Shown here piece by piece: positions 37,653 to 46,115 of a DNA stretch of 49,609 nt. Below the pieces are notes generated by a model, which saw only the letters and a program-made list of their open reading frames with translations, was not told the DNA's origin and searched no databases. The stretch's first letter is position 1. Each line of letters begins with the position of its first letter. Origin of the DNA: Gemmatimonadales bacterium. Its GTDB lineage: Bacteria; Gemmatimonadota; Gemmatimonadetes; Gemmatimonadales; GWC2-71-9. The stretch is from the NCBI GenBank assembly GCA_019637315.1, contig JAHBVU010000023.1, forward strand, positions 1 to 49,609, written 5' to 3'. Position numbers and translations under genes: made by a program.

Positions 37653-39461
37653 CTACTTGTAGGTCTCGACCAGCTCTGCCAGCTCAGCAGGCATCGGGGC
37701 GACCGGTCGCCGCTCCAGGCTCATGCCCCCGTCCGCGGCCTGCGTGATGACATGGTTGAGCTTGCCGAACTCGGCCTGCTTCTCGGGGAAGTCGTCCCGG
37801 AAATGGCCGCCTCGGCTTTCTTTCCGGGCCAGCGCGGACAGGACGATCGCTTCCGACACGGTCAGCAGATTCTTGAGGTCGATCGCGGTATGCCACCCAG
37901 GGTTGTAGGCCCGCCCGCCCGGCACGCCGACCGCGGCCGCCCGATCCTTGAGCCGCGCCAGCTCGTCCACGGCGCGGAGCATTTCCTCCTCGCGCCGAAC
38001 GATTCCCACGAGGGACTGCATCATGACCTGAAGGTCCTGCTGTACTTTGTACGGACTCTCGCCCGTGCTGCGGTCGAACGGCGCCAGGGCCTCGCGGATC
38101 CGCTCCTCGACCTCGCCGGCATCCGGAGCAACCGAAGCCTGTTCCCGGGCATAGCGCGCCGCGTACTCGCCCGCCCGCTTGCCGAAGACCAGCAGGTCGG
38201 AGAGCGAGTTACCGCCGAGCCGGTTGGCGCCGTGGAGACCGGCGGCTGCTTCTCCGGCGGCAAAAAGGCCGGGCACCGTGGTCATCTGGCTGTCGCCGTC
38301 GACCAGCACGCCGCCCATGACGTAGTGGGTCGTCGGGCCGATTTCCATCGGCTCCCTGGTAATGTCGATGCCGGCCAGCTGCTTGAACTGGTGGTACATG
38401 CTGGGCAGCTTCTTCCGAATATGCTCGGCCGCGTTAGGCAGGCGCTCCTTGATCCACTGGATGTCGAGGAAGACGCCGCCGTGCGGGCTGCCGCGACCTT
38501 CCCGCACCTCCCGGACGATGCAGCGCGCCACATGGTCGCGGGTCAGGAGTTCGGGCGGGCGGCGAGCGTTCTTGTCGCCCTGGGTATAGCGCCACCCCTC
38601 CTCGGGCGTGTCGGCCGTCTGGGCGTGGTAGTTCTCCGGGATGTCGTCGAACATGAACCGCTTGCCCTGGTTGTTGAGCAGCACCCCGCCTTCGCCGCGC
38701 ACGCCTTCGGTCACGAGAATGCCCTTGACCGAGGGCGGCCAGATCATCCCGGTCGGATGGAACTGCACGAACTCCATGTCGAGCAAGGCCGCGCCGGCCT
38801 GGTAGGCAAGGGCCTGACCATCACCGCTGTACTCCCAGCTGTTGCTCGTGATCTGGTAGGCCCGCCCGACACCCCCCGTCGCGAGGACGACGGCGGGCGC
38901 CCGATAGAGACGGAACTCGCCCTGCTGGCGGTCGTAGCCTAACGCACCCGCAATTCGCCCCTGCTGGCGGAACAGGCTCACGATGGTGACTTCCATCTGC
39001 ACGTCGATACCCTGATGGATGCCGTGGTCCTGCAAGGTGCGGATCATCTCGAGACCGGTTCGGTCGCCCACGTGGGCCAGACGCGGATACCGGTGGCCTC
39101 CGAAATTACGCTGCAGGATACGCCCGTCCTTGGTGCGATCGAAGAGCGCCCCCCATGCCTCCAACTCGCGGACCCGGGCCGGTGCTTCCTTGGCATGCAG
39201 TTCGGCCATCCGCCAGTTGTTGACGTACTGGCCGCCGCGCAGGGTGTCGGTAAAGTGGACCTGCCAGTTGTCGCGGTCGTCCACGTTGCCCATTGCCGCG
39301 GCCATGCCGCCTTCGGCCATGACCGTGTGTGCCTTGCCGAGCAGCGACTTGCAGATCAGGCCAACCGAAACCCCGGCGCCGGCGGCCTCGATCGCGGCGC
39401 GGAGTCCCGCGCCCCCGGCCCCGATGACCAGCACGTCATGATCGAAAGTCTGATAGGACAT
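37653..39461 (-). CDS. sdhA: Succinate dehydrogenase flavoprotein subunit
   Basis: This 602-aa catalytic subunit oxidises succinate to fumarate in the TCA cycle. FAD binds at VLVIGAGGAGLRAAIEA near the N-terminus. His45 in KAHTVMAEGG is in position for the covalent flavin link. QFHPTGM, TEGVRGEGG and HGANRLGGNSLSDLLVFG are the substrate-site and family signatures. The stop is 41 bp before sdhB, and the start abuts the stop of sdhC. Gene order sdhC-sdhA-sdhB with a single anchor subunit is the non-classical arrangement. It could in principle run as a fumarate reductase. Confidence 0.96.
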   Translation of the reverse strand: MSYQTFDHDVLVIGAGGAGLRAAIEAAGAGVSVGLICKSLLGKAHTVMAEGGMAAAMGNVDDRDNWQVHFTDTLRGGQYVNNWRMAELHAKEAPARVRELEAWGALFDRTKDGRILQRNFGGHRYPRLAHVGDRTGLEMIRTLQDHGIHQGIDVQMEVTIVSLFRQQGRIAGALGYDRQQGEFRLYRAPAVVLATGGVGRAYQITSNSWEYSGDGQALAYQAGAALLDMEFVQFHPTGMIWPPSVKGILVTEGVRGEGGVLLNNQGKRFMFDDIPENYHAQTADTPEEGWRYTQGDKNARRPPELLTRDHVARCIVREVREGRGSPHGGVFLDIQWIKERLPNAAEHIRKKLPSMYHQFKQLAGIDITREPMEIGPTTHYVMGGVLVDGDSQMTTVPGLFAAGEAAAGLHGANRLGGNSLSDLLVFGKRAGEYAARYAREQASVAPDAGEVEERIREALAPFDRSTGESPYKVQQDLQVMMQSLVGIVRREEEMLRAVDELARLKDRAAAVGVPGGRAYNPGWHTAIDLKNLLTVSEAIVLSALARKESRGGHFRDDFPEKQAEFGKLNHVITQAADGGMSLERRPVAPMPAELAELVETYK

Positions 39462-40262
39462 TCAGAGAATCCGGTAGTCGGTCCAGATGCCCATCGAGCA
39501 GAGCCGGATGTAGAGGTCCGAAAACGCCACGGTGATCAGGCTGACCCAGGCCCAGCGGTGATGGGCCCGGTTGAAGCAGGAGACACAGGCATACGGGGTC
39601 TTGAAGAGGGGTCGCCTGGAAAACTGGCGCTGGAAGCCACCCACGACGTGACGGAGCGAGTGGCATCCGAGGGTATACCCACCGAGGGCGATCACGTTGA
39701 CAACCAGGATCAGGCTGCCGATCCCGATGCCGAAGCTGTTGCCGCCTGATCCGTCGGCGAACCAGAAGCCTTTCACGGCATCGTAGCTCAAGAGGCCGAG
39801 AAAGATCAGGGCAATGATCATGAAGTAGCGGTGGATGTTCTGGAGAATCAGCGGAAAGCTGCGCTCACCCCAATAGGTTTTTCGCGGCTCACCGACCGTG
39901 CACGCCGGCGGATCGGCCCAGAAGGCCTTGTAGTAGGAACCGCGGTAGTAGTAGCAGGTGAGGCGAAACAGGCCGGGAAACGGAAGGATGATCAGCGCGG
40001 GCGAAAACGGCAGCCATGCTGGCCACCACCCCGGCTTGGGCCCGAACCATGAATGCGGCGAGTCGCCGAATACCTCCGGTGCGTAGAAGGGCGAGAGATA
40101 CGGACCGTGAGTGTAGTGCGCGTTCTGGAAAGCGGCCCACGTCGCGTAGATGACGAAGGCCGTCAGAACCACAAGAACGATGAGCGGCTCGACCCACCAG
40201 CGGTCGCGTCGCAAGGTCTCCCCGAACCGGCGTCTCGGCAGGGGAATGGTGGCCAATCCCAT
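39462..40262 (-). CDS. sdhC: Succinate dehydrogenase membrane anchor (single-subunit type)
   Basis: This 266-aa inner-membrane protein has about five hydrophobic segments (near 24-44, 85-108, 143-162, 180-202, 240-258) and several conserved-looking histidines (HRYFMI, CHSLRHVVGG, RAHHRW) suitable for heme or quinone. It is longer than classical SdhC/SdhD subunits and would replace both. A periplasmic loop is rich in aromatic residues and Pro (WFGPKPGWWPAWLPF). The ATG at 40262 is clear. It is the first gene of the sdhCAB unit; its stop is at once followed by sdhA. GGACAGA occurs twice 18 bp apart just upstream. Confidence 0.85.
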   Translation of the reverse strand: MGLATIPLPRRRFGETLRRDRWWVEPLIVLVVLTAFVIYATWAAFQNAHYTHGPYLSPFYAPEVFGDSPHSWFGPKPGWWPAWLPFSPALIILPFPGLFRLTCYYYRGSYYKAFWADPPACTVGEPRKTYWGERSFPLILQNIHRYFMIIALIFLGLLSYDAVKGFWFADGSGGNSFGIGIGSLILVVNVIALGGYTLGCHSLRHVVGGFQRQFSRRPLFKTPYACVSCFNRAHHRWAWVSLITVAFSDLYIRLCSMGIWTDYRIL

Positions 40263-40498
40263 TGCGATTCAGTTCCCGGACAGATGGTGCAAACTGGACA
40301 GACTGGGGCACGTCGGTGTGTTCACTGAGGATACCTCCAACCGGCGCGTGAGGCTAGAGGAGCGGGCAGGCTGTTGTGGGGGTGGTCCGCATCAGCCCAG
40401 GAAGGGCTGGCCGTGGAGCCGGCAGATGGGTTACGATTGCCTCGCGTCAAGCCGATTCCAGGCGTCGGCTCACCATTTCAGCGGGGTTGTGGGCCGCC

Positions 40499-41335
40499 AT
40501 GTCGATCTCGGTGTTTGCCGTCGTCCTCGCCGCCGCCGCCCTGAACGCGACCTGGAATGCCGTCGTCAAAGGCGCCCCCGATAAACAGCTGACCACGGCA
40601 CTCGTGACCGTCGCGGCTGCGCTCATCGCGGTGGTTGTCCTGCCATTTCTGCCGATTCCGGCCCGAGCGAGCTGGCCGTTCCTGGGCGCGTCCGTATTCT
40701 TCCAGGTTGCTTTCTTCGTGCTGGTTGCGCGCACCTATCAGATTGCGGACATGAGCCTGGCCTACCCGCTGATGCGGGGTCTGGCACCTCTCGTGGTCAC
40801 GTGTGTGACGGTTATCGGACTGGGGGAGTCGCTCTCGATCGCTGCCGGGCTCGGCATCGCCCTGATCTGTGCCGGCGTCCTCGGCATGACGGGCGGGGTG
40901 CGGCGCGGGGGCGACGCACGAGGCGTCTGGCTCGCCCTGTTCAACGCCGTCGTGATCGCCGGTTACACCCTGATCGACGGAGCCGGGGTGAGGCGGTCCG
41001 AGACTCCTGCTGCGTATACGCTGTGGCTCTGTCTGTTGACGGGAGTTCCGTTCGCGGCCTGGGCGCTGCTCACTCGTCGTGCGGTGTTCGCCGCGTACGC
41101 CGCCCGCCACTGGCAGCTCGGCGTGATCGGTGGAGTCGGAACGCTTGCCTCGTATGGGCTTGCTCTCTGGGCAATGACACGCGCTTCCGTTCCCGTCGTC
41201 GCCGCCCTGCGCGAGAGCTCGATCCTGTTCGCAATGATGATCTCTGTGTGGGTGCTCAAGGAACCTGTCGGGTCGGCCCGTATCGCAGCGGCGTGCCTCA
41301 TCGCCATTGGGTCGATGGCGCTCCGATTCGGGTAG
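40499..41335 (+). CDS. EamA/DMT family transporter
   Basis: This 278-aa inner-membrane protein has ten predicted helices in two EamA repeats, the standard drug/metabolite transporter design. ALNATWNAVVKG opens the first repeat and VPVVAALRESSILFAMMISVWVLKEP closes the second. I start at ATG 40499; an open frame to 40376 adds a basic stretch that does not suit the family. Members export amino acids, metabolites or drugs. It diverges from sdhC over 236 bp, where a small hairpin (CAGCCC-AGGAA-GGGCTG, 40393-40409) is the only structure seen. Confidence 0.87.
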   Translation: MSISVFAVVLAAAALNATWNAVVKGAPDKQLTTALVTVAAALIAVVVLPFLPIPARASWPFLGASVFFQVAFFVLVARTYQIADMSLAYPLMRGLAPLVVTCVTVIGLGESLSIAAGLGIALICAGVLGMTGGVRRGGDARGVWLALFNAVVIAGYTLIDGAGVRRSETPAAYTLWLCLLTGVPFAAWALLTRRAVFAAYAARHWQLGVIGGVGTLASYGLALWAMTRASVPVVAALRESSILFAMMISVWVLKEPVGSARIAAACLIAIGSMALRFG

Positions 41336-41398
41336 GTGTGTCTCCTGCCCGCGACCGCCGGGAGGGTCCAGCGCTGGCAGACGTATATTTGGGGCAGC

Positions 41399-41689
41399 AT
41401 GGCAGATTCTCACGCTGGCGAAGGGGCAACGCCCCGTACCTGGGCCGGGTTGACCCTCGGTCTGGTCGGCCGAGCCCTGATCAATCCACGGCTCGCGTTC
41501 GACTTGATTCGGATGGGTTGGGCCTTTCGCCGCCGCTCCTGGTGGCGCGTCGCACCATTCCTGCCGGTGCCTGATCCGGCCTACCTCCGGTGGCGGATGT
41601 ATACCGCCTACGGCAGCGAGGACGCCGTCCCCCCGATCGATGATATCATCCGCTTTGCGCGCTGGCGCCGGGAGACCATGCGGCTGTGA
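41399..41689 (+). CDS. Small conserved-looking protein coupled to NDH-2
   Basis: This 96-aa protein starts at ATG 41399 and contains GRALINPRLAFDLIRMGWAF, PVPDPAYLRWRMYTAYG and IIRFARWRRETMRL. It is basic and aromatic-rich, with one weakly amphipathic segment that may lie on the membrane. The last bases overlap the GTG of the NADH dehydrogenase gene (GTGA), so the two should be made together. I do not recognise a named family. The context suggests a partner or localisation factor for NDH-2. Confidence 0.65.
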   Translation: MADSHAGEGATPRTWAGLTLGLVGRALINPRLAFDLIRMGWAFRRRSWWRVAPFLPVPDPAYLRWRMYTAYGSEDAVPPIDDIIRFARWRRETMRL

Positions 41690-42969
41690 GTCGGCCGCGT
41701 GTCGTGGTGCTCGGTGGCGGGTTCGCTGGCCTCTACCTTGCCAAGGAACTGGCGGGGCGGCCGGTCGACGTGACGCTGATCGATCGCACCAATCACCACC
41801 TGTTCCAGCCGATGCTGTACCAGATCGCGACGGCGGCACTCTCCCCCGGCGACATTGCCTCGCCGATCCGGTCGATTCTCCGCCGCGCCGGAAACATCGA
41901 GGTCCTGCTCGGTGAGGCTTCTGCCATCGATCGGGCGGCACGAGCGGTCACCCTCGCCGACGGCAGCATCATCCCGTTCGACTACCTGGCCATCGCAACC
42001 GGCGCTCGCCACTCGTACTTCGGGCGCCCGGAATGGGAAGCGCTTGCTCCGGGCATCAAGGACCTGGACGACGCCCTCGAAGTGCGTCGCCGGATCCTCC
42101 TGGCCTTCGAGCGGGCCGAACGTGAAGCCGATCCAGTTGCTCGGCAGAAGCAGCTCACCTTCGTGGTGGTCGGCGGCGGACCGACCGGTGTGGAACTGGC
42201 CGGTACACTGGCGGAAATCCGTCGCTTCGCCTTGCGCCGCGATTTCCGGCGAATCGATCCTCGCGACGCCACCGTGATGCTGCTTGAAGGCGGGCCTCGC
42301 CTGCTGCCCTCGTACCCGGAGGCCTTGAGCCAGAAGGCCAAGGAAACCCTCCGCGAGATGGGGGTCGATGTGCGCACCGAGACGTTCGTCACCGCCATCG
42401 AGCCCGGTTTCGTGACCGCCGCTGACTGGCGGATCCCGGCCGAGACAGTGCTCTGGGCCGCCGGCAATCAAGCCAGCCCCATCCTCCAGGATCTGGATGT
42501 GCCGCTCGATCGGCAGGGGCGGGTGGTCGTCGAAGCGGATTGCAGCATCCCCGGCGATGCGAACGTCTTCGTTCTCGGTGATGCCGCTGCGCACCTGCAC
42601 GGCAGGGCTCCGGTGCCCGCCGTGTGTCCGGCGGCGATCCAGATGGGCCAGTACGCCGGGCGCACCATTCTTGCGGACCTGGCCAACAAGCCGAGGGCCC
42701 CGTTTCGGTACTGGGACAAGGGGCAACTCGCCGTGATCGGGCGGGGCAGGGCCGTGGCGGACATCGGGCGATTCAAAACCGACGGGTTCGTCGCGTGGCT
42801 GCTCTGGATCTTCGTCCACATCTTCTTCCTGATCGGCTTCCGGAATCGGGTCCTGGTCCTCTTCGAGTGGGCCTGGTCGTTCATCACCTTCCAGCGCGGC
42901 GCCCGCCTGATCACCGGTGTCTGGCAACCGGGGGCCCTCCTGGAACGCCCGAAGCGGGACGGCTCGTGA
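41686..42969 (+). CDS. ndh: Type II NADH dehydrogenase (NDH-2)
   Basis: This 427-aa single-subunit flavoprotein moves electrons from NADH to quinone without pumping protons. VVLGGGFAGLYLA (7-19) binds FAD and VVGGGPTGVELAG (about 160-172) binds NADH. NHHLFQPMLYQIATAALSPGDIA and ADIGRFKTDGFVAWLLWIFVHI are strong family markers. The last 60 residues are hydrophobic or amphipathic and attach the enzyme to the inner membrane. GTG 41686 is the coupled start. Its stop overlaps the start of queG (GTGA). Confidence 0.94.
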   Translation: MSRPRVVVLGGGFAGLYLAKELAGRPVDVTLIDRTNHHLFQPMLYQIATAALSPGDIASPIRSILRRAGNIEVLLGEASAIDRAARAVTLADGSIIPFDYLAIATGARHSYFGRPEWEALAPGIKDLDDALEVRRRILLAFERAEREADPVARQKQLTFVVVGGGPTGVELAGTLAEIRRFALRRDFRRIDPRDATVMLLEGGPRLLPSYPEALSQKAKETLREMGVDVRTETFVTAIEPGFVTAADWRIPAETVLWAAGNQASPILQDLDVPLDRQGRVVVEADCSIPGDANVFVLGDAAAHLHGRAPVPAVCPAAIQMGQYAGRTILADLANKPRAPFRYWDKGQLAVIGRGRAVADIGRFKTDGFVAWLLWIFVHIFFLIGFRNRVLVLFEWAWSFITFQRGARLITGVWQPGALLERPKRDGS

Positions 42970-43892
42970 GTCTGCGCAGCGACCTTGCCCAGGAAGCCGA
43001 GCGACTCGGTTTCGTGGCGTGTGGCGTTGCCACGCTCGATCCCAATACGCACGGTCAGCTGTTCGATGCGTGGCTGGCAAAGGGCTACGGCGGCACCATG
43101 CGATACCTCAACCGCCAGGCCAAGAAACGCAAGCGACCGGCCGAGATCGTGCCCGGGGCAGTTCGGGCGGTCGTCGTGCTCGAGAACTACTACCTCGAGG
43201 ATCCGCCGGCGCACAGCAGGCAGGTCCGGATTGCCCGCTACGCTCGAGGACGGGACTATCACCGTCACTTCCGGGCCCGGATCGATCAACTCGGTGCCTG
43301 GCTGACGACACGCGGAGCCACTATCGCCCATTCGTATGCCGACAGCGGGCCCGTGCCCGAGCGCGAACTTGCCGTGCGGGCCGGGCTCGGCTGGATCGGC
43401 AAGAACGCGATGCTGCTGCGGCCTGGCGTCGGATCCTTCTTCTTCATTGGCTCGCTGCTGACGGACCTGCCGCTCGAGCCGGACCCGCCGTTCGCGACCG
43501 ATCACTGCGGCAGTTGTACCCGATGCCTCGAAGCCTGTCCGACCGACGCATTCGCAGAGCCCGGCGTGCTCGACGCCAACAAGTGCATCGCCTACCTGAC
43601 GATCGAGTACAAAGCTGAGATCCCGGAACCCCTCGTCGACCAGCTCGCAGGATGGGCCTTCGGTTGCGACATCTGCAACGAGGTCTGCCCCTGGAACGTT
43701 CGGTTCGCGACCCCGACCGATGATCCGGCCTATCAGGATCGAGGCGCAATAGCGACCGATGATCCGGCCTTCTTCGAGCGGATGGACGAAGCAGAGTTCA
43801 CAGCACGGTTCGGTGACACCCCGCTCGAGCGCCCCGGCCTTGTCCGGATGCGCCGAAATTACGCCAACGCCTTTCGTTCGATATCCTCATGA
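42966..43892 (+). CDS. queG: Epoxyqueuosine reductase
   Basis: This 308-aa cobalamin-dependent enzyme carries out the last step of queuosine synthesis in tRNA. The catalytic Asp is in YADSGPVPERELAVRAGLGW (Asp126). Two [4Fe-4S] clusters are supplied by CGSCTRCLEACPT (Cys181, 184, 187, 191) and GCDICNEVCPWN (Cys234, 237, 241), with Cys207 completing the set. The length fits the short form lacking the HEAT-repeat extension. GTG 42966 overlaps the ndh stop; an open frame from 42624 lies within ndh and is ignored. The stop overlaps the VOC gene (ATGA). Confidence 0.94.
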   Translation: MSLRSDLAQEAERLGFVACGVATLDPNTHGQLFDAWLAKGYGGTMRYLNRQAKKRKRPAEIVPGAVRAVVVLENYYLEDPPAHSRQVRIARYARGRDYHRHFRARIDQLGAWLTTRGATIAHSYADSGPVPERELAVRAGLGWIGKNAMLLRPGVGSFFFIGSLLTDLPLEPDPPFATDHCGSCTRCLEACPTDAFAEPGVLDANKCIAYLTIEYKAEIPEPLVDQLAGWAFGCDICNEVCPWNVRFATPTDDPAYQDRGAIATDDPAFFERMDEAEFTARFGDTPLERPGLVRMRRNYANAFRSISS

Positions 43893-44266
43893 TTCAGCGC
43901 ATGCACTCGATCGCGGTCTTCGTCAACGATCTGGAACCCGCCCTGACCTTTTATCGCGATGTGCTCAAGCTCCCGGTGCACAAGGCGGGCTCGTTTGGTG
44001 CGGAGTTCCTCGAGGTGCCGCCGCACTTGAGCGTCCATCCGGCCAACCATCCGGACGCCAAGAAGCTCGTCGGGCGACACACCGGCGTTACGCTGGAGGT
44101 GGAAGGTTTGCTGCATTTCTGCGGCGACCTGCACGCCAAGGGGGTCAAGTTCCTGACGGAGCCGACCCAGATGGCATGGGGCATCATGGCGATGGTCAGC
44201 GACCCGGAAGGCAACGTCTTTGCCCTCTGGGAGAACAAGTCGCCGGAGGAGCAGGAGCCCGGCTGA
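43889..44266 (+). CDS. VOC (glyoxalase/bleomycin-resistance) family protein
   Basis: This 125-aa small protein has the paired beta-alpha-beta-beta-beta modules of the VOC superfamily: MHSIAVFVNDLEPALTFYRDVLKL at the start and MAMVSDPEGNVFALWE at the end. His6 and Glu in the last strand could bind a metal. Activities in this family range from isomerase to dioxygenase and drug binding, and cannot be fixed from sequence alone. Its ATG overlaps the queG stop. It is the last gene before a bidirectional terminator. Confidence 0.88.
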   Translation: MIQRMHSIAVFVNDLEPALTFYRDVLKLPVHKAGSFGAEFLEVPPHLSVHPANHPDAKKLVGRHTGVTLEVEGLLHFCGDLHAKGVKFLTEPTQMAWGIMAMVSDPEGNVFALWENKSPEEQEPG

Positions 44267-44323
44267 CGGACAGATCCGCATCGTGGTATCGAGTCGGTCG
44301 CGACGCCACGACGTGATCATGCA

Positions 44324-44363
44324 ACGACGGGCCTCGGACGCAGCTGCGCCCGAGGCCCGTCGT
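44324..44363. terminator. Bidirectional terminator between VOC and serine hydrolase genes
   Basis: A perfect 14-bp stem (starting ACGACGGGCCTCGG) is continued in the loop by GCAGCTGC. It lies between the stops of two convergent genes. Confidence 0.7.
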
Positions 44364-44378
44364 GCTGTACCGCTTGCG

Positions 44379-45488
44379 TCAGGGCGTCAGATTGCGCTGC
44401 TCGAGCGGCACGCCCAGCGCCGCATGAACCAGTTGGCGAAGCAGTTCGCCGCTCCGGGCACTGCCGGAGTTGGAGATCACCGTCACAGAAAGCTCGGCGC
44501 TCGGAATCCAGGTGTTGGCCGTGATGAATCCCGGAATGCCACCGCCGTGGGATATGGCCTTTCGACCGGCTATCGAGTCGATTGCGAGGCCAAACCCATA
44601 CTGCCGCCGGCCCTCACTCGCGGCGCCCTCGGCCGTCGTCATCTGCCGATACGACTCGGCCGACACGACTTTCCCGTTGTGCAGCGCCTGGTTCCAGCGA
44701 ATCAGGTCGCTGGCCGTCGAACACATCGCCCCGGCCGCGTGGGGCTGTGACATCGACAGGAATGGTGAGTTGACCCAGCCGCCCTCCTTTTTCTGCTCGT
44801 AGCCCTGGCCGCGGTTCGGAATGATGTCCTGCGTCAGGCAGTTTCGGGTATCGCTCAATCCCAACGGCTTCGAAAATCGCTCTTCGAGATCCTCGCCCCA
44901 GGTGCGACCCGTGACCTTCTCGATCAACATGCCCAGGATCACGTAGCCGCTGTTGTTGTATGCGTACTTCGTGCCGATGGGAAAGTCGAGCGGCTTCGCC
45001 GCGGTCAGGGCCACGATCGTGTCGGTCGGCATGTCCTCGCCCCAGCGTGACCGCCAGGCCTGACCCAGGGCCGTGTAGCTCGGAATGCCGGAGGTGTGAT
45101 TGAGGAGCTGCCGTACCGTGGCCGGCTTCCAGGCCTCTGGCAGGGTCGGGAGGTGCTTCCCGATCGGATCGTCCAGCTTGACCTTGCCTTGTTCCACCAG
45201 CTGCATCACGGCAGCCGCCGTGAACTGCTTGGTTACCGATCCGATCCGGTAGACAGACTTGGCAGTTGCGGGAAGCTGGTTCTCCAGGTCGGCCATTCCA
45301 TAGCCGCCTAGTAGCAGGGTGTCCTTGCCCCGTACCACTGATACCACGACGCTCGGGGCGCCCCCTGAGGCAACGAAGGCCCGGGACAGGGAATCAGCCA
45401 GTCGTTGAGCTGTGGCCGGTGCCGGCAGAGTCTGCGCGCTGGCGCTGGCCGCAATGCCGAGGGTCAGACAGAGGGTAAGGCGAAACAT
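44379..45488 (-). CDS. Serine hydrolase, class C beta-lactamase-like fold
   Basis: This 369-aa protein has a cleavable signal peptide (FRLTLCLTLGIAASASAQ), so it acts outside the cytoplasm. The three active-site motifs are Ser84-x2-Lys87 (SVTK), Tyr177-x-Asn179 (YNN) and His314-Gly-Gly. HGG instead of KTG is usual in esterase and D-aminopeptidase members and makes real beta-lactamase action less likely. It may hydrolyse D-amino-acid peptides or esters. GGAG lies 8 nt before the ATG. No regulator of AmpR type is nearby. Confidence 0.9.
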   Translation of the reverse strand: MFRLTLCLTLGIAASASAQTLPAPATAQRLADSLSRAFVASGGAPSVVVSVVRGKDTLLLGGYGMADLENQLPATAKSVYRIGSVTKQFTAAAVMQLVEQGKVKLDDPIGKHLPTLPEAWKPATVRQLLNHTSGIPSYTALGQAWRSRWGEDMPTDTIVALTAAKPLDFPIGTKYAYNNSGYVILGMLIEKVTGRTWGEDLEERFSKPLGLSDTRNCLTQDIIPNRGQGYEQKKEGGWVNSPFLSMSQPHAAGAMCSTASDLIRWNQALHNGKVVSAESYRQMTTAEGAASEGRRQYGFGLAIDSIAGRKAISHGGGIPGFITANTWIPSAELSVTVISNSGSARSGELLRQLVHAALGVPLEQRNLTP

Positions 45489-45523
45489 CGACGGTTCTCC
45501 GCAAGCGAGGGGGCAGCGACGGC

Positions 45524-46015
45524 CTAACGGAGTTCACCGCTGCCCGGTTTCATCGACTCATGTACCGCTACAATCTTCCAGCGCCCGTCCTCGTGCGCCA
45601 GTACTTCCGTCCGCGCGACCACCTCGCGCCAGGCCTGCCCCGAAGTATCCGCCTTCTCGCAATCGAGCACCGCCGTCACGACGGCAGCATTTCGGCTCAG
45701 GACATCGACTCGAAACGGTTCGGGCCAGCGGCAGTCCACCTTTGTGTATGTGGCATAGCGAGGAGGCGCGCCGTGCAGGATCGCAGGCCAGTCGCCGATC
45801 TCGCCGTTGCCGACGTACGCCGTGTTGGGGCCGTAGTACGCCAGCACGGAATCGACATCCCGAGTCCGCATCGCAACGATCATTGCCTCCGAAACTGCGC
45901 GGACCGTATCCGCGATCGCCGCGCGTGCGGCGGGGTCGAGCGGGGGCGGGGATGATGAACCGGCGCCGCAGCCAGCAAGGCCGAGGACGAGGCTGAGGGA
46001 GTGAAGAGGTTTCAT
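45524..46015 (-). CDS. NTF2/SnoaL-like lipoprotein (DUF4440 type)
   Basis: This 163-aa protein has a short signal peptide with lipobox (LGLAGC, Cys16). The mature part (VSEAMIVAMRTRDVDSVLAYYG to DGRWKIVAVHESM) is a cone-shaped NTF2-like fold similar to DUF4440 and SnoaL-like proteins. The reaction or ligand is unknown. A perfect hairpin directly abuts its ATG, with no room for a normal Shine-Dalgarno. It lies between the serine hydrolase (35 bp downstream) and the susD gene. Confidence 0.78.
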   Translation of the reverse strand: MKPLHSLSLVLGLAGCGAGSSSPPPLDPAARAAIADTVRAVSEAMIVAMRTRDVDSVLAYYGPNTAYVGNGEIGDWPAILHGAPPRYATYTKVDCRWPEPFRVDVLSRNAAVVTAVLDCEKADTSGQAWREVVARTEVLAHEDGRWKIVAVHESMKPGSGELR

Positions 46016-46036
46016 GCGGACGAGGATATCGTCCGC
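46016..46036 (-). promoter_or_regulatory. Hairpin/operator abutting the NTF2-like gene start
   Basis: GCGGACGA and TCGTCCGC pair perfectly (8 bp) around a 5-nt spacer, ending on the base before the ATG at 46015. It could be a repressor site in DNA or, if transcribed, a structure that closes the start region. Confidence 0.45.
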
Positions 46037-46074
46037 GCTGAACGAGGGGAAGGTCCTTCGGATGAAGCCGGTGA

Positions 46075-46104
46075 CGGGCGGAACCGCAGATCCGATTCCG
46101 CCCG
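46075..46104 (-). terminator. Hairpin after the SusD-like gene
   Basis: A 9-bp stem (CGGGCGGAA/TTCCGCCCG) with a 12-nt loop starts 11 nt beyond the SusD stop. No T-run follows. It is the likely end of the SusC-SusD transcript. Confidence 0.5.
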
Positions 46105-46115
46105 GTGCAGCAGGA

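Noticed and set aside
37482-38942. Open frame of 486 codons antisense to sdhB/sdhA
   Set aside because: Covers parts of two well-supported genes and shows no recognisable motif.
40263-40498. Short coding sequence or riboswitch between sdhC and the DMT gene
   Set aside because: Open frames here lack start signals and domains. Only one 6-bp hairpin and a duplicated GGACAGA are present, which is not enough for a named element.
44379-45488. True beta-lactamase (antibiotic resistance gene)
   Set aside because: The third motif is HGG rather than KTG, and there is no linked regulator. The fold is shared by esterases and peptidases.
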